In this document: one piece after another, positions 46,523-57,457 of the stretch
Layout: every line of letters begins with the position of its first letter
Position numbering within the stretch: the stretch's first letter is position 1
Assembly: GCA_025331435.1 (NCBI GenBank)
Contig: JAIWNI010000011.1
Location: 1-64,000 of the forward strand
Direction of reading: 5' to 3'
Length of the DNA stretch: 64,000 nucleotides
Origin: Choanephora cucurbitarum
Taxonomy: Eukaryota; Mucoromycota; Mucoromycetes; Mucorales; Choanephoraceae
The notes under the pieces: generated by a model
Database searches by the model: none
The model's input: only the letters and a program-made list of their open reading frames with translations
What the model was told of the DNA's origin: nothing
Made by a program: the position numbers and the translations under genes

Positions 46523-49447
46523 TTATGTGGATTTTTCTATTCCACCAAACAGGTCATCATCATCGTCACCCCAGCCATCCTCTTGCTCCATGTCATCAAT
46601 ACTATAGTCCAATTTAGAAGATACAGGCTCTACAGAGTTTGGAGTTGTTGACTTTGCAGCGACTATTGGTTCCTTAGTGTTTGGTGGCTCTTTAGTCTTT
46701 ACTGGCTCTTCTATAGTTGTTGGTTTTTCAGTAGCTGTAGGCTTCCCAGTGGGTGACTTTTCGTCTGTTGATGAGATTTCTTTAGTTTTAGTGGGTGTAG
46801 GATTTGCTGTTTCTGTATTCAATCCAATGATATCATCATGCTCAAATGATAAGTTATCATCGTCATCCCAACCATCTTCTTGCTCCATATCGTCAATACT
46901 ATAGTCCAATTTGGAAGATAAAGTTTCTGTCTTGGGTTGCTCTGAAACATTTGTATCGAGATCAGGGTCCATATTGTCTTGATGGTCGTACTGTAGATCT
47001 TCGTCATTGTCTCCCCAGCCATCTTCTTGATCTAAATCATCCATACTATAGTCTAATCGTGAGGGGATGTATTCTGTCTTTAACTGTTCTGTGGTAGGTT
47101 TCGTATCAGATATATCTTCATGGTCATATTGCAAATCATCGTCACCCCAGCCATCTTCTTGCTCCATATCATCAATGGTATAATCCAGCCTGGAAGAGGC
47201 AGCTTCTGTACTTGAGGGTGATGCAGAGGTTGGTGTGGCTGTAGTGGACCGCGGTATAAGCGTTTGTTCTAGAAAATGGCCTGAGTTAATTTCTTGGATA
47301 TTAGACTCTCTCAATTCAGTATCGGCAAACAGAGCACAGAGGAGTCCAACCAATTCTGACTTCTTAAACATGTGCAGATCACCACGTCGATAGCGCTCCA
47401 TGATTTCACGCATGTTCATTTCTAATATGTCTTTGACCAGCCAGAACTTTTGCCAGCTTGGTACCAGTTCCTCAACAAAGCTTTCGGTTGCATCTCTTCC
47501 AGGCAAATCAAACGCACTCACAAGCTGAGCCATGCTGTTTAGTGTACGTGCCAGTATATGTGACTCCTCTGCACCAATATCAATTGGTTGTTCAATATCT
47601 TGAATGAATCGATGGACGATACTTTCTACAATACGTGCCAGCATATCGAGAAACAAGGTTTCATCTACTACAGGCCGAATCTCTGCAGCATACGAATTGA
47701 CTAATTGAATCATTTGTGTTACGGCACGATCACAATCATGTTGAAATTTCTGATCAGTTATTCCCGAAAAACCGTCCAAGTGGTCCATTACCGTCTGAAT
47801 CATTTGTACACGTTGTGTCATGGCTAACTCATGCCATGCGTTGCCCAATTCTTTTAGACGGTCTGAAGCATTGCTAAGACGTTCTACTAATTGGTCGAAA
47901 CGTCCAACATGAGGCTTTGTCACTATGTTTGTAGTAAGCTGTTTTGCAAGCCAGAAACAATCATTTCTGAATACAAGTGAATTAGCAGCAGAAGAGACGT
48001 ATTGTAGTCGATGATAGCTAGGCATAATCGCACGGTACATGTCCAAAAGATCTTGTATCCCTTCAGCTAATGAGTCCGCGGAGATAGGGTGCGAAGCCAA
48101 AAGATCAGCTGCTTCTTCTATGATATCTGAAACCAGTACAGCTAAAATTTGAGGAGTCTGTGAAATTTGGTAATGCCCATCATCTTGTATGGTATCTACA
48201 TCATATAATCTTCGAATCATCACTTTTCTGCCTTCTTGAAGTACTTTCTCACGACGCTTCTTAGCGTAATGAGCATCAATATTATCCACATAATTGCCTA
48301 ATGTGTGAGTTGCATCTGGTTGAAAGCCATAAATGTCGTGCAATTGAGATTCAAATTTTTTAACTGCTTGTACTACGTTCCCAAAATCAGACAATATGTC
48401 CTTTGAAGAAGGGATAGCAGGCGCCAGGCTCTTTTTGATCATTGTTGGTATCAATTCTGGTAGCAACAGGTTACCAAACAACAGTCGGTGTTTCTGAGAC
48501 GAACTGTCGGCAAACATGTGTTGGTGAAGAAAAGTGAGTACTGAATCGATTTGTTGTAGCATGAGCAATGGGTCAATATATTGGTCTGAGGTCTCTTCAT
48601 TGTCTAAAACGACCTGCATATGACCACCCGTGCCAATCTGGCTTTCGTCAACTAAATCTGATTTTACAATACTGCCTGGTTTATCGAAATAAGGGTAGAT
48701 AATATGCTTAAACACCAAGCGTTGAATGCCCATAAGTTCTTCAGCCAACAGGCCCACCTGATCTATACTTTCGAAGACATCACTAATATGGACTGTGCTA
48801 GATGTTGAAGGATGAAAGCGATGAAGTACTCGCATAGAATGCCCCTGAAAGTGAATGGCTGCATGAAGGCTATCTTGAAGGCTGCAGACAAGCCTTTCCT
48901 TTTGTTGTGAGTAACGTTGGTTGAGTAGCTGAGTAACTCGGCTGTCTGCTTGTTGCTCCCAATGATCTAATTTATCTCGAAGTTTGTTGAGATGCTCGAC
49001 CGCATCCTTGTATTGATAATGGCTGATACACGAATCAACAATATCCATCATCTTCAGAATGCTATGTATTGTCTGTAGTGCCTCTATCTTATTCTGGTTT
49101 TTTTCTGTGTTGCGTAAAGCGTGTTGGTACTGATCGATCACAGAGTGAGTGTCCTGCTCTACATTGGCTACTTGAGCCTCAGTATCCGCAAACTGCTTCA
49201 GAAGGGTGGATACTCTTTCATGTAGCTGTTGTTGCGTGTTATAGGTAGAAGAAAAGAGCTCAAAGTTAGCGTGTGCTTTCTCAAACAGTTCTTGTTGAAG
49301 TGCTGTGGAAGTAGAAGTCAGTTTGCCTAGAATACTTCTCAATGAGTTTGAGTCAGTATTTGACTTGAGTGCGATGTCTATAATATCAGTGTCATCTCCA
49401 AGTAAGTGACCAAGAAAAGCTTCGTCCAACTGTCTCACTGGAGGCAT
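46523..49447 (-). CDS. ZW10/Dsl1 family tethering protein with acidic Trp repeats
   Basis: Single exon, 974 residues. ZW10/Dsl1 proteins tether Golgi-derived COPI vesicles at the ER within the NRZ/Dsl1 complex; animal ZW10 also acts at kinetochores. The N-terminal half is coiled coil. The central YRAIMPSYHRLQYVSSAAN and FRNDCFWLAKQL match the ZW10 segment around its NNCMYIAHHL motif. LVPSWQKFWLVKDIL, SELVGLLCALFADTELRES corresponds to the ZW10 C-terminal PKWMPFKELM and ALIRALFQNTERR region. After this, residues of about 751-974 form a tail not usual for ZW10, with four copies of a (S)xLDYxIDDMEQEDGW unit followed by Asp runs, separated by Thr/Pro/Lys-rich linkers. Yeast Dsl1 binds COPI through acidic Trp motifs, so this tail probably does the same. 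Divergent from MIOS, with 117 bp between the starts. Confidence 0.88.
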   Translation of the reverse strand: MPPVRQLDEAFLGHLLGDDTDIIDIALKSNTDSNSLRSILGKLTSTSTALQQELFEKAHANFELFSSTYNTQQQLHERVSTLLKQFADTEAQVANVEQDTHSVIDQYQHALRNTEKNQNKIEALQTIHSILKMMDIVDSCISHYQYKDAVEHLNKLRDKLDHWEQQADSRVTQLLNQRYSQQKERLVCSLQDSLHAAIHFQGHSMRVLHRFHPSTSSTVHISDVFESIDQVGLLAEELMGIQRLVFKHIIYPYFDKPGSIVKSDLVDESQIGTGGHMQVVLDNEETSDQYIDPLLMLQQIDSVLTFLHQHMFADSSSQKHRLLFGNLLLPELIPTMIKKSLAPAIPSSKDILSDFGNVVQAVKKFESQLHDIYGFQPDATHTLGNYVDNIDAHYAKKRREKVLQEGRKVMIRRLYDVDTIQDDGHYQISQTPQILAVLVSDIIEEAADLLASHPISADSLAEGIQDLLDMYRAIMPSYHRLQYVSSAANSLVFRNDCFWLAKQLTTNIVTKPHVGRFDQLVERLSNASDRLKELGNAWHELAMTQRVQMIQTVMDHLDGFSGITDQKFQHDCDRAVTQMIQLVNSYAAEIRPVVDETLFLDMLARIVESIVHRFIQDIEQPIDIGAEESHILARTLNSMAQLVSAFDLPGRDATESFVEELVPSWQKFWLVKDILEMNMREIMERYRRGDLHMFKKSELVGLLCALFADTELRESNIQEINSGHFLEQTLIPRSTTATPTSASPSSTEAASSRLDYTIDDMEQEDGWGDDDLQYDHEDISDTKPTTEQLKTEYIPSRLDYSMDDLDQEDGWGDNDEDLQYDHQDNMDPDLDTNVSEQPKTETLSSKLDYSIDDMEQEDGWDDDDNLSFEHDDIIGLNTETANPTPTKTKEISSTDEKSPTGKPTATEKPTTIEEPVKTKEPPNTKEPIVAAKSTTPNSVEPVSSKLDYSIDDMEQEDGWGDDDDDLFGGIEKST
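46566..47195 (-). repeat. Four coding repeats: acidic single-Trp motif
   Basis: The copies at 47195-47141, 47063-47010, 46917-46863 and 46621-46566 each encode LDY(S/T)(I/M)DD(M/L)(E/D)QEDGW followed by G/D and Asp residues. The nucleotide sequences are also alike, so the array arose by tandem duplication. Spacing is uneven (about 130, 147 and 297 nt). Confidence 0.9.
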
Positions 49448-49564
49448 AGTTATTTAATATGTATAAAAAAAGAGAGAGAGACAAAGTTACGCGCAGGTTT
49501 ACAAATGCGGTAAATCAAAAGATTATGCTCTTTTTCTTTCTCTTTATTTATTAATCATTAAGAT
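49448..49564. promoter_or_regulatory. Short divergent promoter between ZW10/Dsl1 and MIOS
   Basis: Only 117 bp separate the two ATGs. It contains AGAGAGAGAGA next to the ZW10 side and a CTTTTTCTTTCTCTTTATTTA tract on the MIOS side, so each gene has a pyrimidine-rich leader in its own direction. A shared bidirectional promoter is inferred. Confidence 0.5.
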
Positions 49565-52500
49565 ATGGTGGTCGCTCAAAGGTCTATCATATGGTCTCCT
49601 CATCCAGATCAAAATCAGTTTTTGGCTGGTGGAACAGAACTCAAGCTCTATGAATGGATAGCAGAGGTATATCATAACCTTTTTTTTTTCTTTCTTTATC
49701 AGTTTCAATTTCTTATTAAGCTGAATAGAATCATTAGACAGATGAATTGCCCGGAAGAGCTCGTTATATATCTACCATCCCTGATATCACACTGATGATG
49801 GTATAGTCAACTTTGAATCAAATAGCCATACAAAACTCAATTTGTTGACTATAGTGTGCTGACTGGTCCCCTGATCCAAACTGCTCTGACTTGGTCGCCG
49901 TAGGGTTGACAACAGGAAGAACATTACTTGTTCGCATGCAAGAGCACTCATTAACTGACTACCCCAATACTGATGGAATAGATACACCTACACAGAAAAG
50001 AGCAGCCGTTTATAGCAGCACACATATTGCACGCCAACAAGCTCAACAAGTTCAACAGAAACAGTACCCTTCACTCGGCGTCAAGCTCTCGCGTTCGAGC
50101 AATGTCGTTTCCTTCAGCAAGACACATCCGCATTTACTGGCAGCAGGCCTCGATAAAGTACGAAACGATCCTTGTCTGTTAGTGTGGGATGTGTCGCGAT
50201 CGTTAGATAGCTACTGTAATACACCTACAGGAGCGCAAACCCCTACGCCTTTTTCTGTAACCAGAGGCCATTCTCAACAGGATCTACATACTTCCATCAC
50301 ACATCAATGGCGCCTAGACTCAAAGGGATACGATAAGGAGCGCACTAAACAAAGTGATGCGCCAGTTATTTCTTCGTCTGCTTTAGGGTCAAAGTAAGTA
50401 TGCCTTCATCTGACTCCTTGAACAAACCTCTTATAAAAGCATGGTAGTGCTCGAGAACAAGGCCCAATAAGACAATATGGCTCATCTGAAGCAATTGCTT
50501 CATGTGCATGGTCTGAATATGCTGGTGCACCTCTATTGATAGCGGGTATGGGTAATAAGTATCTGCGTGTCTATGATATCCGAGCCGATCCTGGATCTAA
50601 TCCACTTCAGTTTGCAACCAAGGCAGTACATGGTATCACAGTCGATCCATTCAGCCCTTACCGTGCTGCTTCTTACTCAGAGGAAGGAATTATCAAACTA
50701 TGGGACTTGCGAAAGACAAATGATGCTATTTTGACACTTAATCCAGACAGTAAAACGAATTTATCCAAAATAGCCTTTTCACCTATTCAGTCTGGCTTTT
50801 TGGCTTCATTGACAAAGGATGCTGTCAAAATCGATTTGTGGGATATTCAGGAAAGCTGTTCATTACAGTCTGCAGTCAACTCATCTTTAAGACATCAACA
50901 ACAGTTGAAGCCAAATTACTCAGCATCTCATCAACATCATCGCCATCAATCCATCCATTCAGCTGCCAATGCCATTCAAGCACTTACAAATCAACATGAG
51001 GATGCGGATCTGAGCGTTCCTGTGCTTTGGAAGACTCGCAAGACAAGCTCAAGTGTAAAGAAGTTTGCTTCTTTTGCCTTCATTCCCAACGACGCACACT
51101 CCAAATTAAACAATACTCACAACATATTGGCTATCCATTTAGATGGTAAACTAGAGTCTGTTCGAGTACAAGAACCCTGTCAAGTTGCCTGGCAGCCAAC
51201 GGGAGGGATGATAATGACTCATCAAAAGCGTCTCTTATCACATCAACCAAGTTCAGCAGACAATGCTCTGGAGACGCAACTGACAAGTTTAGTCATTCAA
51301 GAAGAGAAAGGGTTAGTAGGTTGATCAAGAACTGCAGACCAAGAACTAATCCCAGCGCCTTTAGATCGCCTGATAGCATCAGAGTAAGTGCAGATCGGTT
51401 ATTGTCTCAAGAGCTCGAGAAGGATATATCGGTTGTGATGCGAAAGAGACTTCAGGAAGGGTACTCAATGGATTGCGCAAAAAATATCGATATTGTGCGC
51501 CATGATAGAAAACTAAGAGAATTGTGGTCTTGGATGAAAATTGCAGATCAAATCTCCACCAAGCTGTCTAAGATTGGTAATGCTGATTACAGCTTTCACG
51601 GTGTCTATGGTATCTGGACAGGAGCTCAGCATCGTCATCGTTCTTCGCCTGCAAGTACACCTCGCCAAAGTCACTCTCCTAAGCCATCTCGTCAATTGTC
51701 TCAACCAATGAAACTAAATGAGACGGGAAATAATACATTGGCAGATGTTGCCAATGATCTACCTATGGTAGAAACTGCAAAGTCAGCTCAAAGAATCATT
51801 GCTTTGTCTGTATGTGGGTTTGCCTTTGATACAAAAGGGTTTGAAAACGAATTGGTTCAACTAGAATCTCGAGGGGAGTACTATAAAGCTACTAGTTTGG
51901 CTTTGTTCCATGGTAACCCAACTAGAGCCATTCAAGCATTAAGTAGTGCTCGAGGCAGAGATAACAAAGAAGGTAAGGAAAAGAAAAGGAGGTACCTGGA
52001 GAAATGGTTTTATTGAACATTTCTTTTTTCTACAGAACAACAACGTAAATTGATGTCGGCTATTCTAGCTAGTTATCAGACAAGCGGAGCAGAAACAAAT
52101 ACAACATGGAAAGAGATATGTGAATCACTAAGCAACGATATGGCGGATAGTCCATACTTGCGAGTTATTTTTGCTTATATTGCCTCCAACGATTGGTACA
52201 GAGTACTTGATGAGCCTGGTCTACCCCTTCGAGAGAGAATGGCCATTGCATTACGAGTATTAGACGATGATCAAATGACGCTGTATATCAATCGCACATT
52301 AGACAAACTTTTGCAAGAAGGTGATGTTGAAGGAATTGTGGTTACTGGATTGACGCCTAAAGGTGTTGATTTACTAGAAAGAGCATTGGATCGATATGGT
52401 GATGTACAGACGGTCAGTCTAGTGATGAGTTATACAGTACCTAAACGATTTAAGGACAACCGGGTCGAAGATTGGGTAGAAAGGTAAAGTTCTTCCCCTA

Positions 52501-53104
52501 AAATGAAGTTTGTATTCATGACTCACTTCCCTCCTTTTATTAAAAGTTACCGTCTCTTAATGGATCAATGGCAAATGTGGCATGCTCGAGCCAAGTTTGA
52601 TATTCAACGAGGCAAGCGTATGAATTCAAGTGAGATTGCACCGCCTCAAGTCTATGTACGCTGTAATTTCTGCGCACAATCCTTAGGTCATAGTCTTGTG
52701 ATTCAGAACGCTCGTAACCGAGAAGGAAAGCGTATGAATGTACAGACTAGTAATCCTGGAGGCAGAGCTTCTACAAAACAAAAGGTAAAATAGAGAAGCG
52801 CAATTGCTATTTTTTGGGAGGCTATTACTCATTCAATTCTCTCTAGAGTACAGTCTGTTCAAGCTGTAGAAAACCATTGCCTCGATGTGCGCTTTGTCTT
52901 TTGCATATGGGCACTCCTATAGATCAATTAAGACAAACGATGATTGCAAACGATACCCATAAGGTTGATCCTGCTGGATTTGACCTTTGGTTCACTTGGT
53001 GTCAAACATGTCGCCATGGTGGCCATGCTGTACATATGTTTGATTGGTTTCAAAAGCATTCTACTTGTCCAGTCAGTAACTGTACTTGCCAATGTCAAAT
53101 CTAA
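49565..53104 (+). CDS. MIOS/Sea4, GATOR2 (SEACAT) WD40 subunit
   Basis: Component of the GATOR2/SEACAT complex that acts at the lysosome or vacuole to promote TORC1 signalling in amino-acid sufficiency. Eight exons (49565-49666, 49738-49800, 49855-50393, 50448-51311, 51365-51972, 52036-52483, 52547-52784 and 52847-53104) join in consistent phase and give about 1039 residues, longer than human MIOS (875). An N-terminal WD40 propeller is seen as SIIWSPHPDQNQFLAGGTEL, CADWSPDPNCSDLVAVG (restored by splicing) and AVHGITVDPFSPYRAASYSE. An alpha-solenoid follows. The C-terminal zinc region carries CNFCAQSLGHS, CRKPLPRCALCLLHMGTP and FTWCQTCRHGGHAVHMFDWF, ending CPVSNCTCQCQI as in MIOS. Insertions occur between blades (Gln- and Ser/Pro-rich). 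Divergent from ZW10/Dsl1 and followed after 150 bp by the spartin-like gene. Confidence 0.93.
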
Positions 53105-53254
53105 TTTTTTTCTCAAGCCCAAAAAACCCGGATCTTCCAAAAGAAGAAAATTCATGCTAATCCTAAAAAAATACGCCAAGACCTTAAATAAGATTCTCTC
53201 TCCTTTCTCAATTCATATTTTCTTTCTTTCCCTTTTTTCTTCTCTATATAAAAT

Positions 53255-54694
53255 ATGACTGTGATACCTATTACACCTACATCTGAAGAGTTGGAGAAAA
53301 AGCCCCTGTCTCATCTATGTTTAGTAGATAAAGTGGCTCTCTATAGCTATCACGACAATCAACTATCCCATATGTGTGATGGACATTTAATAGCCTATAT
53401 AACATCAGATCCAGAAATGGAGCAGCAAGCCATATTACTACGCTTTTTTGATCTACAGAATAGACAGATAGAAACTATTGTACTTGTATCTACATCAAAG
53501 GCTTGGTTACAGGGTGATCATACCTTGATCTTTCCTAAACCACAAGGTGGTCTATGGAAAGTAGATTTTAGGTAGGTTTGTTTTTAAGAAAAAGCGCTTA
53601 ACATATCAATTGACCACATTTTTCTCTATCAGTAAATCAACCAGTTCTCTATTCGATGAATTGCAAGATACTCTGACTTATTTTATGAAGTATGAAAATC
53701 GTCATCAAATGAAAAACACTTTAGCTATGGTCAATCCGGTTTCTTGCGAAGTTACACAGGTTGTTGCTAGTGATGTGGAGTTAGAAAGATCCGAACTAGA
53801 AAGCATGTTGAATGAAGACGATTTCATTACTACTCAAGAAGCCAAGCAGGGGCAAAAGTTGCCTGTTTATGTAGATAATACCACTCCAAAGGTAAAGAAA
53901 AACAGATTAAGAAGGTAGTGAATAACCATTCTTTTGTAGGAGCCAGTCAATCCTCATGATATAAGGAAAGTCAAGTTACTTTATCATTCAGGCAATGCCA
54001 TGGTGACAGGTTCAGATTGGATTGCTCAAGCCATTCTATTTGGAGGTCAAGCACTCTCTCAAAGTATTACGAAGTAAGTGATAAATAAGCCTTCTATCTA
54101 ACACAATCACTCAAACTTTTTTCTTTAACAAGTGGAAGCAAACGAATCCAAGATAAAATTGAGCCTAATGCGAATCCTGTTCAACTCAGTGATCGAGATA
54201 GAAAGGCCTTTGAGGTGTTTTACAATACAACACATAAAGCCAGCCAAGTGGCAGCTGGTCTTGTTGATATGGCTGTCACTACAGCTATGTCAGGCATGAA
54301 CAACCTAGTTCAGAAAGATCGACAGTTACAATCGGAACAGCCTCTTCAAAACGCTTCGAAACACTTTGGAATTTCAGCCTTACAGGCAGCTGTCAAAGTG
54401 GTCGGTGGTGTTGCTTCTGCTGCTTCCATGGTAATTGGGACAACAAGTAATAGTCTTGTGGGAATGATTGATAAGAAGTATGGACCTGATGTTGGGTTTA
54501 TGGCAGCCAAGACTCTCGGTAGTGGTGTTCGTATTGCAGAAACGCTAGTCTATTTTGATGGGCGTGGTATCTCAAGACGGGTCGTCATGTCAGGTATTGA
54601 CAAATTGAGACCTTCCAACAACAAACAGACTGAACATGAAAAGGAAGTCATATTTGAAAGCAATTGGACTGAAAGTTCTACTTCAAAAAAATAA
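53255..54694 (+). CDS. Spartin-like senescence-domain protein
   Basis: Exons are 53255-53571, 53633-53891, 53940-54073 and 54133-54694 (about 423 residues), with donors GTAGGT, GTAAAG and GTAAGT and all phases consistent. The C-terminal half (residues of about 230-410) is a senescence/spartin domain with SDWIAQAILFGGQALSQSI, ASQVAAGLVDMAVTTAMSG, ALQAAVKVVGGVASAASMV, SLVGMIDKKYGPDVG and DGRGISRRVV, rich in small residues and able to lie on membranes. Spartin in animals binds lipid droplets and endosomes; plant homologues bind lipids. No MIT domain is evident, and the N-terminal 200 residues are a less conserved beta-rich region. Role in lipid-droplet or membrane turnover is inferred from the family. 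Confidence 0.85.
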
Positions 54695-54887
54695 AAAAAA
54701 AAAGAGTCTATTTAATGCAACTCTCCGATCTACTTTTTAGCTTTAAAAAAAATAAAATAGCTGCGAATCAAACAACAGTCCGAAAGTGACCGTGTTTGCC
54801 TACTTTCTTCTTTTATTGTAGGGGTGCATTTCGCTCTTTTTCTTTCTTTCTTTTTTCTTATCACACTCTAAAAGAAACTATTCAAAT

Positions 54888-55315
54888 ATGAGCGATTATT
54901 CTTCCAACTACGGCCTCGGCGACCTCGTAAGTAAACAGAATACGAGCAGCATATGTGGAGTTCGAGAAAAAAGTTCAATGGGATTTTTAACGTGCATTAT
55001 TTTAGAGCAACAAGAAGCAAGAAGTCATGGACCAAGTTCGTTCTGAACTCGCTTTAGCCAACGCTCAAGAGCTCATCAACGTAAGCCAGACAAATTCACC
55101 ATAAACGCGTATAGTATTATTAACAGATGAGGAAAATATAGAAAATCAACGAAAAGTGTTATTTCAAGTGTGTTCCCAAGCCCGGTGCTCGTCTTGAGTC
55201 TGGTGAACAAGCTTGTCTTTCCAAGTGTATGGACCGTTATATGGAAGCCTGGAATGTTGTTTCTCGTGCTTATGTTGCTAGACTTCAACGTGAAACCCAA
55301 GGTGGCAACCTTTAA
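54888..55315 (+). CDS. TIM13: Tim13, mitochondrial intermembrane-space chaperone
   Basis: Small Tim protein that with Tim8 escorts hydrophobic inner-membrane proteins across the intermembrane space. Three exons (54888-54926, 55006-55080 and 55142-55315; introns GTAAGT/TTTAG and GTAAGC/TATAG) give 95 residues, the size of human TIMM13. The twin CX3C motif is complete: CYFKC (Cys44, Cys48) and CLSKC (Cys63, Cys67), spaced 14 residues apart. [15 protein letters not shown] before it and [17 protein letters not shown] after it match Tim13 rather than Tim8, 9 or 10. The gene is short enough to be missed by single-frame searches. Confidence 0.93.
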
Positions 55316-56156
55316 GTTAGAAATCAACTTTTTTTAAAAGAAAAAAAAAATAGTGTATTTTTTATCAATCATGTCAAAATCCCCCACTTCAAAAAAACAT
55401 TGTATAGCAAGTTTAATTTCCGTTTTTCATCGTATTAAAAAAAGTACAAAAAAATATTGCCATTTGGCTTTGTTGGTTCAGAAATAAGAAAATAACAGAA
55501 ACAAAGTCATAGGTTTATAGATTAAAAATTATTTATTAAATCAAAATAAAATCAAAGGTCAAGATAACCCCAGAAGCAAGACGCGCTTATAAAGTGTGCC
55601 TATCTATAAGAGAATGTATAAGTAAACATGACAACAAATGATTTCAAAGAAAGGAATCAGATTGCAGTTATATTTCTCAGAGATTGTTCACCTTGGATAA
55701 CCCACATCTCATTAAGATTGTGAACATCGGAATATGCTTCGATTCGGGTCCAAAAAAGTTTTTCCATCATTTTACTGCAATCCTTTTTCCCTTCTTTCTC
55801 TTAAAAATAAAGAGAAGAAATAGCAACATACCTTTTAATTTTTTTGATAACTAGAGAAAGAAAAAGAAAGAAGAAACATGGGTTGAAAAGGAGAGAGGGA
55901 TGGCTTTTTATACACACACGTCAAATTCTCACACTGTGACTGGCATTTGTTAAATTTTTTTCTAAAGCGGAAAGTTAATTCGCTTTTTCAAGAGGCGTCC
56001 CCTTCAGCCAAAGTTACACGCCTTTAATAAAGTGTCAATTTGTCAAAGCACTAAATCATTCAGGGTATGATATCAGTATTCATTTATGTAATATAGTCAC
56101 TTTCTTCTTCGAATAAGTAAAACCCAATTGACACAAACTGAGCTTCTTTTCAACTT
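55316..56156. other. Convergent intergenic region between Tim13 and RNPC3
   Basis: Shared 3' region of two convergent genes. It is AT-rich with several A runs and AATAAA-like words (for example near 55540). No gene seen. Confidence 0.5.
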
Positions 56157-57457
56157 CTAAGCATTTTCTTTGTCTGTATGTCGACCAAAAAGTACAGCCA
56201 TTGGACGTTCATGAAGTACATAACCATTAGTACATTTCAATGCTAAAGAAGCCACTGATTCTTTTGAAAAAGTAACAAATGCCTGTCCTTTTAATTTCCC
56301 CTTGACCATCAGTTTCACCTCTACTGTTGGATCAAACTGGGTATAAAGATCCTTTAGATCTTGCTCTGTAGTATATTTGCTGAGATTTTTGATATATAGC
56401 TTTGGACTTGGTGATCCTGGTTGATAGTGTTTAAAGGCAGAAAGAGATTCAAGTTTGGATAAAGGTAAGCATTGCGCCTGAACTGTCTTTTGTTGTTCAT
56501 TCGGTATCAATTGATCTGACGAAGAAGTACGGAGGTTGATTTTGATCTTTGGTTTGATTGATGTTGTTGCTGGTGTAGGTGTAGGTGTTGTTGTCTTGGC
56601 TAACTTTTGCTTCTCAGCAGCAATACGATTTAGCCGAGCCATCTTGATCTGTTGCTCTTGTGCCTTCAACCTGTCTGTGCCTTCCTCTTCTTCTTCCTCG
56701 AGTTCTGATTCATCACTTGCCAACAATGAGTCCTCATGCTTCCTTTTGGCAAGCAATGGCTTTGCTGATAATTCGCAAGGTCCGAAAGGTGGTGGCATGT
56801 TCATTTTGTTCATCAAGTGAAGTACTTGATTATAAAGACGAGGTACAGCACCTATCGCATAAGATATATTGGTCAAGATATCTGGTGTTGGGTCAGGATA
56901 ACGATAGCGTAAGTGAGGATTAGGCGGATAATGAAGTCCATGTGTCCTTGAGATAGGTTCAGCAGCCGCCTTGTATTCTTCTGCAGACATTGGACTATAC
57001 ACAACATGTATAAGAGACATTCTTTTGTTTTTTATGGCTACTTACATGGGTATAGTAGTCTCTGATGGTTGGTTTGGATTGGGTTTAGCATATTCTACTA
57101 CTATTGGTTTATAATAGAGACCAAAATTGATTTTCTGTAATGACTGAAACGCGTTTTGAGCAGTATCTCTATCAGGGAAATCAAGAAAGACAAAGCCAAG
57201 CTAATCGTCATCTTATAGTTATTATACTGGTCAATGAATAGGGAAAGTATGGAAGTACCATAGCTGGACTCTGCATAAACCTAACATCCAAAGGTCGATA
57301 AGGTTTGAAATATTTCTGTTGAAGTTCAGTTGAACTGGTGATAAATTCAGGCAAGTGTTTGATTATTAAAGTAGTAACTGTATTCTAGAATGAAGAGTGA
57401 ATAAGTCGTTTGGTTCAGTGTCAAGTCATGGTTGAAATGTACATGTGTATGGTTCAT
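56157..57457 (-). CDS. RNPC3: RNPC3-like U11/U12 snRNP 65K protein
   Basis: Bridge protein of the U11/U12 di-snRNP in the minor (U12-type) spliceosome. Likely exons are 57457-57443 (short, tentative), 57384-57259, 57200-57046 and 56994-56157, giving about 377 residues. The first RRM is TLIIKHLPEFITSSTELQQ, then LGFVFLDFPDRDTAQNAF and PIVVEYAKPNP. The middle block YRYPDPTPDILTNISYAIGA and VPRLYNQVLHLMNKMNMPPP matches the RNPC3-specific segment YPPPT..IL.NI..AL..VP.FY.QVLHLMNKMNLP, which excludes a generic RRM protein. The second RRM has LYIKNLSKYTTEQDLKDL (RNP2), KGQAFVTF (RNP1) and NGYVLHERPMAVLFGR. It is shorter than human RNPC3 (517). The first exon and start are the weakest part. Confidence 0.88.
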
